Of a stretch of 64,000 bases of DNA, positions 55,155 through 63,739 are shown piece after piece. Each line of letters starts with the position of its first letter. Within the stretch, counting starts at the first letter, position 1. The stretch covers positions 62,001 through 126,000 of the forward strand of contig CAWJBI010000058.1 of assembly GCA_963841065.1 (NCBI GenBank). The letters are read 5' to 3'. The position numbers and the translations under genes are program-made. This stretch comes from M0108 sp963841065 (GTDB taxonomy: Bacteria > Pseudomonadota > Gammaproteobacteria > Chromatiales > Chromatiaceae). The notes under the pieces were generated by a model, which saw only the letters and a list, made by a program, of their open reading frames with translations, was not told the DNA's origin and made no database searches.

Positions 55155-56297
55155 CTAATCCGTCAGGACCACGCCGCAGACGGGTGACCAGGCCATGGTC
55201 ACCGCCTGACCCCAGGTCAGTGTCTGTTCGGTGCGGGGGTGGATATTGGCCAGGGTCATGGTCGCGACGCGCTCCGGGGAGACGCGCACATGGAAGATGG
55301 AAACATCCCCCAGGTAGGCGATATCCTCGACCTGGCCCGTGACGCGATTCTCGTCCGGGCCCGCGCAGGCCTCGCACAGCCGCATCTTCTCTGGCCGCAC
55401 GGCGACCGCCACCGGGGTCCCCAGGGCCAGGTGCTGACGGCAGCGGACGCGCATGGTCAGCCCGCCCTCCCCCGCCACCAGTACCTCGTCCCCATCGCGG
55501 GCGGTCACCTTGCCCTCGAAGAGATTGACCGAGCCGATAAAGCTCGCCACCAGGCGCGAGTTAGGAAACTCATAGATACCCGTCGGGGTATCGATCTGCA
55601 CGATCTGACCCGCGTCCATGACGGCGATGCGACTGGACATGGTCATGGCCTCTTCCTGGTCATGCGTCACGGTCACGAAGGTGATACCAATGCGCTCCTG
55701 CAGCTTGACCAACTCGAATTGGGTGTTAACGCGCAGCTTCTTGTCGAGGGCGCCAAGAGGCTCGTCCAGCAAGAGGAGTTTGGGGTGCTTGGCCAGGGAG
55801 CGCGCCAGGGCCACCCGCTGGCGCTGACCGCCGGAGAGTTGGTCCGGCCGGCGCTTGCGCAAGTCACCGATATGGAGCAGATCCAGCATCTCACCGACCC
55901 GCTCGGCGCGCTCGGCCCGGGGCATCTTCTCCTGGCGGAGGCCGAATTCGATGTTGGCCTCCACGTTCATGTGGGGGAAGAGGGCGTAGGACTGAAACAT
56001 CATGTTCACCGGCCGACGATAGGCCGGGATGTCGGTGACATCCACGCCGTCGATCCAGATGCGGCCGCGGGTGGGGCTGTCCAGCCCCGCCAGCAGGCGC
56101 AGCAGGGTGGACTTGCCACAGCCGGACCCCCCCAGGAGCGAAAAGAACTCGCCCTGGTAGATATCCAGGCTGACGTCGTTCAGGGCATGAACCTCGCCAA
56201 AGAGACGAGTCACGCCCTCGATGCGCACATAGGGCCTGGCCTTAGGGTCCTGCCAGGCCTCCAGGGCACCGGGCCCCCGATCGTCCGGCCTAGCCAC
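55155..56297 (-). CDS. potG: Polyamine ABC transporter ATP-binding protein, PotA/PotG type
   Basis: Cytoplasmic ATPase that powers the polyamine importer, 380 residues. It has all the ABC motifs: Walker A GGSGCGKST, signature LSGGQRQRVALARSLA, Walker B LLLLDEPLGALD and the switch His in FVTVTHDQEEAM. A C-terminal TOBE-like regulatory domain follows (IGSVNLFEGKVTARDGDEVLVAGEGGLTMRVR and RPEKMRLCEACAGPDENRVTGQVEDIAYLGDVSIFHVRV). It begins 26 bases after the binding-protein stop. The sequence is intact. Confidence 0.93.
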   Translation of the reverse strand: MARPDDRGPGALEAWQDPKARPYVRIEGVTRLFGEVHALNDVSLDIYQGEFFSLLGGSGCGKSTLLRLLAGLDSPTRGRIWIDGVDVTDIPAYRRPVNMMFQSYALFPHMNVEANIEFGLRQEKMPRAERAERVGEMLDLLHIGDLRKRRPDQLSGGQRQRVALARSLAKHPKLLLLDEPLGALDKKLRVNTQFELVKLQERIGITFVTVTHDQEEAMTMSSRIAVMDAGQIVQIDTPTGIYEFPNSRLVASFIGSVNLFEGKVTARDGDEVLVAGEGGLTMRVRCRQHLALGTPVAVAVRPEKMRLCEACAGPDENRVTGQVEDIAYLGDVSIFHVRVSPERVATMTLANIHPRTEQTLTWGQAVTMAWSPVCGVVLTD

Positions 56298-56323
56298 CGG
56301 CTGCCCGCCCGCGCCGGCCCGGA

Positions 56324-57415
56324 TCAGCGATTGGCCTTGAGCCGGGTCCAGATGCGGTTGAGTTCGCGCATCTCCTTGTCGCTGGGCTCCTTCAGGGTAA
56401 TGAACTGGGCGCGGGTCTCCTTGGAGGGGTAGATGCCAGGGTCCTGACGCACGGCCTCGTCCAGAAACTCCGTCGCCGCCAGGTTGGGGTTGGCGTAGTT
56501 GACAAAGTTGGAGGCGTTGGCAATCACCTTGGGGTCCAGGAGATATTCGATGAAGGCCAGACCCTGGGCGGGATTGGGGGCGTCCTTGGGGATGGCCATC
56601 ACATCCACCCAGAGGACGGCACCTTCCTTGGGCACCAGGTAGGCCACCTTGACGCCATTGCCGGCCTCCTTGGCCTTGTCCCGGGCCTGGAGCACATCGC
56701 CGGAATAGCCTTGGGCGATACAGATGTCGCCGTTGGCCAAATCACTGATGACCTGGGAGGTATGAAAATAACGGATATAGGGATGCACGGCCTTGATGAG
56801 ATCCTGGGCCGCCTTGAGGTCCTTTTTATCCCGGCTGTTGGGATCCTTGCCCAGATAGACCAGGGCGGCGGCAAACACCTCGGTGGGATCATCAAATAGG
56901 GTCAGACCGCAGCCAGCGAGCTTCTTGGCCTTTTCCGGGTCAAAGACCAAAGACCAGCTCGCCACCGGCTCCTCGCCCAAGGCCGCCTTGACCTTATCGA
57001 CGTTGATGCCCAGCCCCGTGGTGCCCCACATATAGGGCACCAGATATTTATTGTCGGGATCTATGTCCTTGAGGGAGGTGTAGATCTCCGGGTCCAGGTT
57101 TTTCAGGCCCGGCAGCTTGGACTTGTCCAGGGGCTGATAGATACCGGCCTTGATCTGGCGCGCCGCGAAGGGGCGGGCGGTGGGGAAGACGAGGTCATAG
57201 CCGCTGGAACCCGCGAGGAGCTTGGCGTCCAGGATCTCGTTACTGTCGTAGAGATCCAGCACGGCTCGCGTGCCCGTGCGCTCCTGAAAGCCCGACAGGG
57301 TGTCCTCCGCGAAATAGTCGTTCCAGTTGTAGATGTGGACAGTCTCGTCCGCCGCGCCCACGGCCAGGGGGGTGAGCAGGGGGATCAAGGCAATCTTCTT
57401 GAGGAACTGACGCAT
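56324..57415 (-). CDS. potF: Periplasmic polyamine-binding protein, PotD/PotF type
   Basis: Solute-binding protein of the polyamine ABC importer, 363 residues. Signal peptide at residues 1-21 (MRQFLKKIALIPLLTPLAVGA), then the family start ETVHIYNWNDYFAEDTLSGFQERTGTRAVLDLYDSNEILDAKLLAGSSGYDLVFPT, the hinge region YLVPYMWGTTGLGINVDKV, and AQGYSGDVLQARDKAKEAGNGVKVAYLVPKEGAVLWVDVMAIPKDAPN, with the Trp and Asp residues that grip the amine groups. First gene of the potFGHI-like operon. Promoter sequences should lie in 57416-57530. Confidence 0.92.
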   Translation of the reverse strand: MRQFLKKIALIPLLTPLAVGAADETVHIYNWNDYFAEDTLSGFQERTGTRAVLDLYDSNEILDAKLLAGSSGYDLVFPTARPFAARQIKAGIYQPLDKSKLPGLKNLDPEIYTSLKDIDPDNKYLVPYMWGTTGLGINVDKVKAALGEEPVASWSLVFDPEKAKKLAGCGLTLFDDPTEVFAAALVYLGKDPNSRDKKDLKAAQDLIKAVHPYIRYFHTSQVISDLANGDICIAQGYSGDVLQARDKAKEAGNGVKVAYLVPKEGAVLWVDVMAIPKDAPNPAQGLAFIEYLLDPKVIANASNFVNYANPNLAATEFLDEAVRQDPGIYPSKETRAQFITLKEPSDKEMRELNRIWTRLKANR

Positions 57416-57719
57416 GGCTGGGGGGATCCTGAGATGATCTTGGGAAAGTTACAAGCTCCTCCCCCACCCGCATCGAAGGGAGTGGGAGCGGCTTGGGCAA
57501 TACAATTTAGGTATCGCCGCTATTTTGCATGGGCGGCGCGGCCTTGTCATCCGCGCCGCCCATCTTTTCGAACGCGATGGCGGCGGATTTAGCGCCAGAA
57601 CGCAGGCCCCGAATAAAGACTGCCCGCCCTCCTGCCCATGGGATAAACTGGCGGCGCGCGCCCCCCTTGGGCCAGTCCCCAACAAGATTACACGGCACCA
57701 AATTTCAATGGAGGAGAAG
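57416..57719. other. Divergent promoter region between potF and the OmpA-family gene
   Basis: About 300 bases between divergent genes. TAAATTG-like sequence near 57505-57512 could be a -10 for potF. The main structure is a strong hairpin at 57531-57561 (separate entry). An ORF on the minus strand here (57507-57701) has no recognisable homology. Confidence 0.4.
57531..57561 (+). terminator. Terminator-like hairpin in the leader of the OmpA-family gene
   Basis: A perfect 11-bp stem GGGCGGCGCGG/CCGCGCCGCCC with a nine-base loop, followed by ATCTTTTC. It lies about 158 bases before the ATG at 57720, with no plus-strand gene before it, so it may attenuate the leader transcript or stop antisense transcription from the pot side. 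Confidence 0.5.
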
Positions 57720-59435
57720 ATGACCGAACCGAAGATTGCCTCTCCCATGCGCACCTGGATCTGGCTTCTGGCCATCCTTGTCGTTGGCCTGGGCGCGCTC
57801 CTGATTTGGCACCAACAATACACTCATGAGCAAATTCAAGCCCATAAGGCCACGATCGGCGAGAAGAGCCAGGCCCTGGCGGCCGCCCAGACGGCCCACT
57901 CCAATCTCTCGGACAAATTGACCGCCCTCACCGGGGACCTGGAAACCTCTATCAAGGGCCAGCGGGATCTCAAGTCCCAGATGCAGGCCAAGCAAGAGGA
58001 GCATGATTCCACCCTCGCCAAGCTGCGCGACGAGACCAAGGCGGTCGAGGCCGACCTCCAACAGCGCCTCCAAGGGGCTGGCGACGAGATTGTCGCCCTC
58101 AAGGCCGATATCGAGAACCTCCACCAAGCCGCCACCGAGGCCGCCGCCAGTCACGAGGCCCATGCCCAGCAAATTACCGAGGACCTCACGGAGGAGATCA
58201 TCAAATTCCGGACCCTCCTGGTTGGCAGTGACCCCGACAAGGCGGCCATGGCGGCGAATTGGGAGAAGCGCATCCTGGCCGCAAAATCGGAGATGCTCCA
58301 GGCGCGCCAGGCCCTGGAGACCGAGCAGAAAAACCTGATCACCGTGGAGCACGGCCTGTCCCAGGCCCGGCAACTCAACGATGAGCTCAAGCAAAGCCTG
58401 GCTCAGGCCGGCCAGCAGGCCGAGGCCTCCCAGGTCGCCCTGGACCAGGAGCGCGAGGCCCTCGCCAAGCTACGGGATGAAAACGAGGGGCTCAAGCAGA
58501 GCCTGAGCGAGGCTGGCCAGAAGAGCGAGGCCACCCAAGCCGCCTGGGATCAGGAGCACGAGGCCCTCGCCAAGCTGCGGGATGAAAACGAGGGTCTCAA
58601 GCAGGGCCTGAGCGACGCCGGCCAGAAGATCGAGGCCGCCGAGGCCGCCTTGCAACAGGAGCGCGAGGCCTTGGCCACCCTGCGGGGTGATCACGCGGGG
58701 CTCAAGCAGGACTTGAGTGACGCCGGCCAGAAGATCGAGGCCGCCGAGGCCGCTCTAAACCAGGAACGCGAGGCCCTTGCCAACCTGCGGGGTGACCATG
58801 CGGGCCTGCAAGACAAGCTGGAGGACACTCAGTCGGCCCATGCCGATGCCCAATCCCAGCTTGAGAAGCTGACCCAGGCGGCGGCCGCGAAGGAGGCCGC
58901 CCTGGCCAAGGACCTGGCCGCGCGCCAGGCAGAGATCGTGGCCCTGAATAAGCAACTGGACCAGGTCCGCCAGCAGGCCCAGTCCGATCTGCAAGCCGCC
59001 CAAGCCCGGGGCAACCAAGCCCTGGAGCAGCGCAAATCCCTATCCCAGCGCCTGGGCGCGCTCGGTGGCCGCGTCACCGACCAGGGTACCCTGCTCGCCC
59101 TGAGCGAGGATGATATCCGCTTCCAGGCCGGCAAGGCCCTGCTGCCCAAGGGAGAGATCCCCCGGCTGGACCGGATCGCCGCCGTCCTGGTGGAGTTTCC
59201 GGAGCTGAAGGTCCGCGTCGAGGGCCACACCGACAGCACCGGGCGCGACGAGACCAACCTGGTTCTGTCCCAGCAGCGCGCGGAGACGGTGCTGGGGGCC
59301 CTGGTCGAACGTGGCGTCGCCCCCGAGCGCCTGACCGCCGCGGGCCTCGGCAAGGCCAAGCCCATCGCCTCTAACGAGACGCCGGCCGGCCGGAGCCAAA
59401 ATCGCCGGGTCGAGATCTACGTCCTCGAGCCCTGA
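57720..59435 (+). CDS. OmpA-family coiled-coil envelope protein
   Basis: A 571-residue protein anchored by one N-terminal membrane helix (WIWLLAILVVGLGALLIW, residues 13-30), with about 420 residues of coiled coil projecting into the periplasm and a C-terminal OmpA-like peptidoglycan-binding domain (LSEDDIRFQAGKALLPKGEIPRLDRIAAVLVEFPELKVRVEGHTDSTGRDETNLVLSQQRAETVLGALVERGV, then SQNRRVEIYVLEP). Residues 223-362 consist of four 35-residue repeats of the type LKQxLSxAGQKxEAxxAAxxQEREALAxLRxxxxG. It would bridge the inner membrane and the cell wall. I start it at 57720, with GGAGG five bases upstream; an ATG at 57708 is also possible. Confidence 0.88.
   Translation: MTEPKIASPMRTWIWLLAILVVGLGALLIWHQQYTHEQIQAHKATIGEKSQALAAAQTAHSNLSDKLTALTGDLETSIKGQRDLKSQMQAKQEEHDSTLAKLRDETKAVEADLQQRLQGAGDEIVALKADIENLHQAATEAAASHEAHAQQITEDLTEEIIKFRTLLVGSDPDKAAMAANWEKRILAAKSEMLQARQALETEQKNLITVEHGLSQARQLNDELKQSLAQAGQQAEASQVALDQEREALAKLRDENEGLKQSLSEAGQKSEATQAAWDQEHEALAKLRDENEGLKQGLSDAGQKIEAAEAALQQEREALATLRGDHAGLKQDLSDAGQKIEAAEAALNQEREALANLRGDHAGLQDKLEDTQSAHADAQSQLEKLTQAAAAKEAALAKDLAARQAEIVALNKQLDQVRQQAQSDLQAAQARGNQALEQRKSLSQRLGALGGRVTDQGTLLALSEDDIRFQAGKALLPKGEIPRLDRIAAVLVEFPELKVRVEGHTDSTGRDETNLVLSQQRAETVLGALVERGVAPERLTAAGLGKAKPIASNETPAGRSQNRRVEIYVLEP
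58386..58805 (+). repeat. Four tandem 105-bp repeats in the OmpA-family gene
   Basis: Units beginning at residues 223, 258, 293 and 328 each encode 35 residues of coiled coil; the last two are nearly identical in protein. The period (five heptads) keeps the coil in phase, so copies can be gained or lost without disturbing the fold. Confidence 0.85.
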
Positions 59436-59570
59436 TTCCGTCCCGGGCCTTACCACCTGGGAGCAATTCTCCACCGCGCCGGGTTTTTGACCGGGGTCAT
59501 GGTCCCAGCGCGGCACCTGCCTGACCTTGGGAAGCCCCTATCGCGAGCCAGGCTTCGGTAGGTGGCGTGA

Positions 59571-59670
59571 GGGCCGGGTGGTGGCGGGCGGGGGTGTCGA
59601 CAGCAGGGATGCTGTCGCCAAGCCTACAGGGAGGTATTCACGGCGTCCCCCGCCCGCCATCACCCGGTCC
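59571..59670. ncRNA. 100-base structured element: 24-bp outer stem with two inner hairpins
   Basis: The left arm (59571-59594) pairs with the right arm (59647-59670) over 24 positions, 22 Watson-Crick and two G-U. Inside lie a perfect 8-bp hairpin CGACAGCA-GGGA-TGCTGTCG is split as 59598-59605 and 59610-59617, and a second weaker hairpin in GCCTACAGGGAGGTATTCACGGC (59622-59644). Both inner loops carry a GGGA core; ACAGGGAGGT matches the CsrA-binding consensus. The element sits between the OmpA-family gene and a chelatase gene, 37 bases before its ATG. I recall similar CTACAGGG...TTCACGGCGTCC motifs as dispersed intergenic repeats in gammaproteobacteria, so it may be a REP-like repeat or bidirectional terminator rather than a riboswitch. 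Confidence 0.6.
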
Positions 59671-59707
59671 GAGATACCGAAAACTCATGTATGTTGGGAA
59701 AAATGCC

Positions 59708-60541
59708 ATGCGCGAGATATTGCTCCTGGACAATGGCTCGCGACGCCCCCAGTCCACCCTGGCCCTGCGAGAACTGGCCGCACGCTTGACGGCACGTCTC
59801 CGCCAGCCCGTCCAGCCCGTCTCTCTCGCCCATTCCGACCTCATTAGCGCCGACAAACTCGCTGGGCAACCGGCCACCACCCTGGAGCCCTGGCTGGTTG
59901 ACCGTCTGCGCCAGGGTATCCAGCGCTTTCTGATCATCCCCCTCTTTTTCGGCCCGAGCGGGGCCCTCACCGAGGCTATTCCAGCCCTGGCGGCCAGGCT
60001 GCGCGCGGACGCCGGCCCTCTGGATGTCTGCCTGGCCGCCCCACTCTGCCCCCTGCCCCAGGGTGAGCCACGCCTCACCGCCATCCTCCTGGACCGCATC
60101 GCGACCGCCGCCCGGGAGACCCAGCTCCAACCCCGACGCCTGGTCCTGGTGGATCATGGCTCCCCCCGCCCCGAGGTCAACGCCGCCCGGCGCTGGGTGG
60201 CGGCGGACCTGCGCTCCCGGCTGGAGGCCGGCATTCAGGTCGAGGAGGCCGCCATGGAACGTCGCGCCGGTCCCCAATACGACTTCAATGGCGAACTCCT
60301 GCTGGAGGTGCTGCGCCGCCTGGCGCGGGCGGACAGCCAGAGCCCGGTCTTCGTCGCCCCCCTGTTTCTGTTCGCCGGCCGTCATGCCGGCCCCGGCGGG
60401 GATCTGGACGAGATCGCGGCCGCCGTCAAGGCCGAGCACCCGAGGCTGCGCATCGCCCTGACGGGACTGGTGGGTGACCACCCGGCCCTCCTCGACATCC
60501 TGGCGTCCCGCTACCGGGAGACCCTGGAGACTGGCGCGTGA
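59708..60541 (+). CDS. CbiX-like sirohydrochlorin/cobalt chelatase family protein
   Basis: A 277-residue protein with two CbiX (PF01903) half-domains: the first starts REILLLDNGSRRPQSTLALRELAARL, the second LVLVDHGSPRPEVNAARRWVAADL. The second has the metal-binding His (DHGS), whereas the first has Asn (DNGS), so only one half may bind metal. Proteins of this family insert Co2+, Ni2+ or Fe2+ into sirohydrochlorin for cobalamin or siroheme. I start it at the ATG at 59708; an in-frame ATG at 59687 is possible. Its stop overlaps the GTG start of hrpB by four bases, so the two are cotranscribed though functionally unrelated. A structured element lies just upstream. Confidence 0.8.
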   Translation: MREILLLDNGSRRPQSTLALRELAARLTARLRQPVQPVSLAHSDLISADKLAGQPATTLEPWLVDRLRQGIQRFLIIPLFFGPSGALTEAIPALAARLRADAGPLDVCLAAPLCPLPQGEPRLTAILLDRIATAARETQLQPRRLVLVDHGSPRPEVNAARRWVAADLRSRLEAGIQVEEAAMERRAGPQYDFNGELLLEVLRRLARADSQSPVFVAPLFLFAGRHAGPGGDLDEIAAAVKAEHPRLRIALTGLVGDHPALLDILASRYRETLETGA

Positions 60542-63061
60542 CCCCAGTCACGGCCGGGCCCCTGCCCATCGCCGGGGTCCTGGATGATCTCAACGCCGCC
60601 CTGAGGACCGGTCATGCCCTGCTCCAGGCCCCCACGGGTTCGGGCAAATCCACCCGCGTCCCCCTGGCCCTCCTCGATCAGGACTGGCTGGCGGGCCGGC
60701 GCATCCTCATGCTGGAACCACGCCGCCCCGCCGCTCGCCTCACCGCCGCGCACATGGCGGCCTTGCTCGGCGAGGACCTGGGCGAGACGGTGGGCTATCA
60801 GGTCCGCTTCGAGCGCCGGATCGGACCCCGTACCCGCATCGAGGTCCTGACCGAGGGCATCCTGACCCGCCGCCTCCAGTCGGACCCGGCCCTGGCGGGG
60901 GTGGGCGTCGTCCTCTTCGACGAACTCCACGAGATGAATCTGCCAGCGGCGCTGGGGCTGGCCCTGACCCTGGACGTGGTCGCCAACCTGCGCCCGGACC
61001 TGCGCATCCTGGCCATGTCCGCCACCCTGGACGCCGGGCCCCTGGCGGCCTTGCTGGGCGGCGCGCCCCTGATCCAGGCCAGCGGCCGGCCTTATCCGGT
61101 CGAGATCCGCTACGCCGAACGGGACCCAGGGCGCGACTGGCTACCGGCCCTCGTCGCCACCATCCGCCAGGCCCTGGCCGGCCATGAGGGCGACCTGCTC
61201 GTCTTCCTGCCCGGCGCCGGCGGAGATCGAACGCCTCCGGGAACGGCTCGCGGGCCTGGGCGACCAAGGCATCGAGATCCTGCCCCTGCATGGCGCCCTG
61301 CCCGTGGCGGAGCAGGACCGGGTCCTGGGCGGGTCCCGGGACGGCCGACGACGCCTGGTGCTGGCCACGGACCTGGCCGAGACCAGCCTCACCATCCCCG
61401 GCATTGGCGTGGTGGTGGATACGGGCCTGACCCGGAAACCACGTTTTGAGCCGGGATCGGGTTTGACCCGGCTGGTGACGGAGGCCATTCCCCTGGCCTC
61501 GGCGGATCAGCGCGCCGGGCGCGCCGGGCGGCTCGGCCCCGGCATCTGTTTCCGGCTCTGGACCCGGGCCCAGGAGGCGGGCCGTCCAGAACACCGCGCG
61601 CCCGAGATCCTGCAATCCGATCTGGCGCCCCTGGCCCTGGAACTGGCCCTCTGGGGCGTGCGCGATCCGGCGGCACTCCAGTGGCTTCACGCCCCACCGC
61701 GCCCGGCCTGGGAGCAGGCGGTAGCCCTGCTCATCCGTCTGGGTGCCCTGGACGCGGGTGGCCACATCACCCGGCTCGGCCGCGCCATGGCGGGACTGCC
61801 CGTCCATCCGCGCCTGGCTGCCCTGCTGCGGGGGGCACCCGCCGACCTGGCCGGGGAGGCGGCGGACCTCTGCGCCCTCCTCTCGGAACGCGACCCCTGG
61901 ATACGCCGGCCCGGCGAGCCCGGGTCGGCGGACCTGGGGGCACGCCTGCTTGCCCTGCAAGCCTTCCGTGACCGCCGGGGCCCCGGCGACATGGACGGCC
62001 GACGGCTCGCCGCCATCGACCGCGCCGCCGCGCAACTGCGCCGTCTGGTCAGGGGGTCGGAGGGGCATGAGCAGCGAGCGATTGCCACCAGCGGCGGCCT
62101 GCTCGCCTTGGCCTATCCGGACCGGATCGCCCAGCGGCGCCTGGAGCGAGAGGGTCGTTATCTCCTGGCCCAGGGTTCCGGCGCGGCTCTCCCACCGGGC
62201 GATCCCCTGGCCAGCCACCCCTATCTGGTGGCCGCTGGCCTGGATGCCGCCGGGCGCGACGGGCGCATCCAGCTCGCCCTACCCATCACCGAGCCGGAGA
62301 TCCAAGCCCTGTTCGCGGATCGGATCCAACGCGAGCGGGTCCTGACCTGGGATCCGGGCCGGGAGGCCGCCAGCGCCCAGGAGGTCACGCGGCTGGGCGC
62401 CATCCACCTGACCACCCAGCCGGCGGCCATCCTGACCACGGACCCGGTCGCCGACCTGCTACTGGCGCGCATCCGGCGCGATCCCGGCCAGGCCCTGAAC
62501 TGGAGCGACACCGCCCGCCAGTTCCAGGCCCGCGTCCTCCTGATGCGCGCCCTGGAACCCGATGCCGGCTGGCCAGATCTGACGCCTCCCCAACTAGAGC
62601 TGAGTCTGGAAACCTGGCTCGGCCCCTGGCTGGCCGGCAAGACCCGCCTCGACGAGGTCCAGGCCCTCGACCTGGCCGCCCTCCTCGCCGCCCAACTCGA
62701 CTGGGATCAACGCCAACGTCTGGACCTGGAGGCCCCGGCCAGCCTCGTTACCCCCGCCGGTGCCCGCCGCCCCATCGATTATCTGGCCGGCCAGATTCCC
62801 ATCCTCGCCGTACCGTTACAGGAGATGCTGGGAGCCCGCGAGACCCCGAGCATCGCCCATGGCCGGGTCCCCCTCCTGATGCAGCTTCTCAGCCCGGCAC
62901 GCCGACCCATCCAACTCACCCGGGACCTCCCGGGATTCTGGGCCGGCAGCTATGCCCAGGTGCGTAAGGAAATGCGCGGCCGCTACCCCAAGCACCATTG
63001 GCCCGAGGACCCCGCCAACGCGGCGCCCATGGCGCGGAGTATCAAGTCAAGAGGGGTGTGA
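60538..63061 (+). CDS. hrpB: ATP-dependent helicase HrpB (one-base frameshift)
   Basis: Large DEAH-type RNA helicase-like ATPase, about 840 residues. The GTG at 60538 gives MTPVTAGPLPIAGVLDDLNAALRTGHALLQAPTGSGKSTRVPLAL with Walker A at 31-39, EPRRPAARLTAAHMA, and the DEAH-box variant FDELHEMN. Near 61224 one extra G breaks the frame; repair gives FLPGAGEIERLRERL, continuing PLHGALPVAEQDRV, ATDLAETSLTIPGIGVVVDTGLTRKPRFEPGSGLTRLVTEAIPLASADQRAGRAGRLGPG, and the HrpB-specific C-terminal domain (WSDTARQFQARVLLMR, PIDYLAGQIPILAVPLQEMLGARETPSIAHGRVPLLMQLLSPARRPIQLTRDLPGFWAGSYAQVRKEMRGRYPKHHWPEDP). Its cellular role is not well defined. Confidence 0.9.
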
Positions 63062-63153
63062 CGGGTGTGACCGCCCAGACCCACAAGCCTGGGGCGAGCA
63101 GGACTAACCCGATTAAGACCGGCGATATAAAAATCAGGGGTTCCAATGCCCTC

Positions 63154-63489
63154 TTACCAGGGCTTGTACCGCAGTTCCGGCAGGCTATCGCGGTCGAAGA
63201 TGGCAGGCAGGGTCTCGACCAATTGCACCAGCTCATCCAGATTCATGTAACAGCCCCAGGAGGCCTTGGCGGCTTCCACGGGTAGTTCGACCCAAAAACG
63301 GTCCATCTTTGGCTCGCAGAGGATCTGCAGAACATTATCCTGGCCATCGATGAGGCCCAGAAAGTCATCCCCGCCATGGAAGCATCCCAGGAGTTGACGG
63401 TGGATATCGCGGGCACTCATCTCGACGGCGTTGGTCGAGGAAATGGCATCACCGGAACGTTCGAAGTAGTAAAAGACTCTGTAATGCAT
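63154..63489 (-). CDS. Conserved-looking small protein of unknown function
   Basis: A 111-residue cytoplasmic protein (MHYRVFYYFERSGDAISSTNAVEMSARDIHRQLLGCFHGGDDFLGLIDGQDNVLQILCEPKMDRFWVELPVEAAKASWGCYMNLDEL onward) that I do not recognise. The amino-acid mix and normal codon use argue that it is a real gene; the pattern of beta strands and helices suggests a compact alpha/beta fold. It has no operon partner: hrpB converges on it and aat starts 250 bases away in the other direction. Confidence 0.65.
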   Translation of the reverse strand: MHYRVFYYFERSGDAISSTNAVEMSARDIHRQLLGCFHGGDDFLGLIDGQDNVLQILCEPKMDRFWVELPVEAAKASWGCYMNLDELVQLVETLPAIFDRDSLPELRYKPW

Positions 63490-63739
63490 GGCTAATTAAC
63501 CTTGCTCCCCGCTCGACGACCTGGACGGATGGCGAGGAGCCGAATGGCGCGACCAGGGCCCGGCCTTGCCCCGTGCTATTATTTCTCCTTTCCGCTCCGG
63601 TCATGCTGGCACGGCTAGGAACAATCTTGTCTTTTACTCCATCCGGGCCGTCACGGGCAAACTTTTCCTTAATCGCCTCAAGTTGTTGATCCCGTGCCAG
63701 TGGCCAGGGACCGGCGGGCAGGCACCGGGATCTTGACCC

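Noticed and set aside
57507..57701. 64-residue ORF on the minus strand upstream of potF
   Set aside because: The end looks protein-like but the rest does not, it overlaps the leader hairpin, and no ribosome site or homology is evident.
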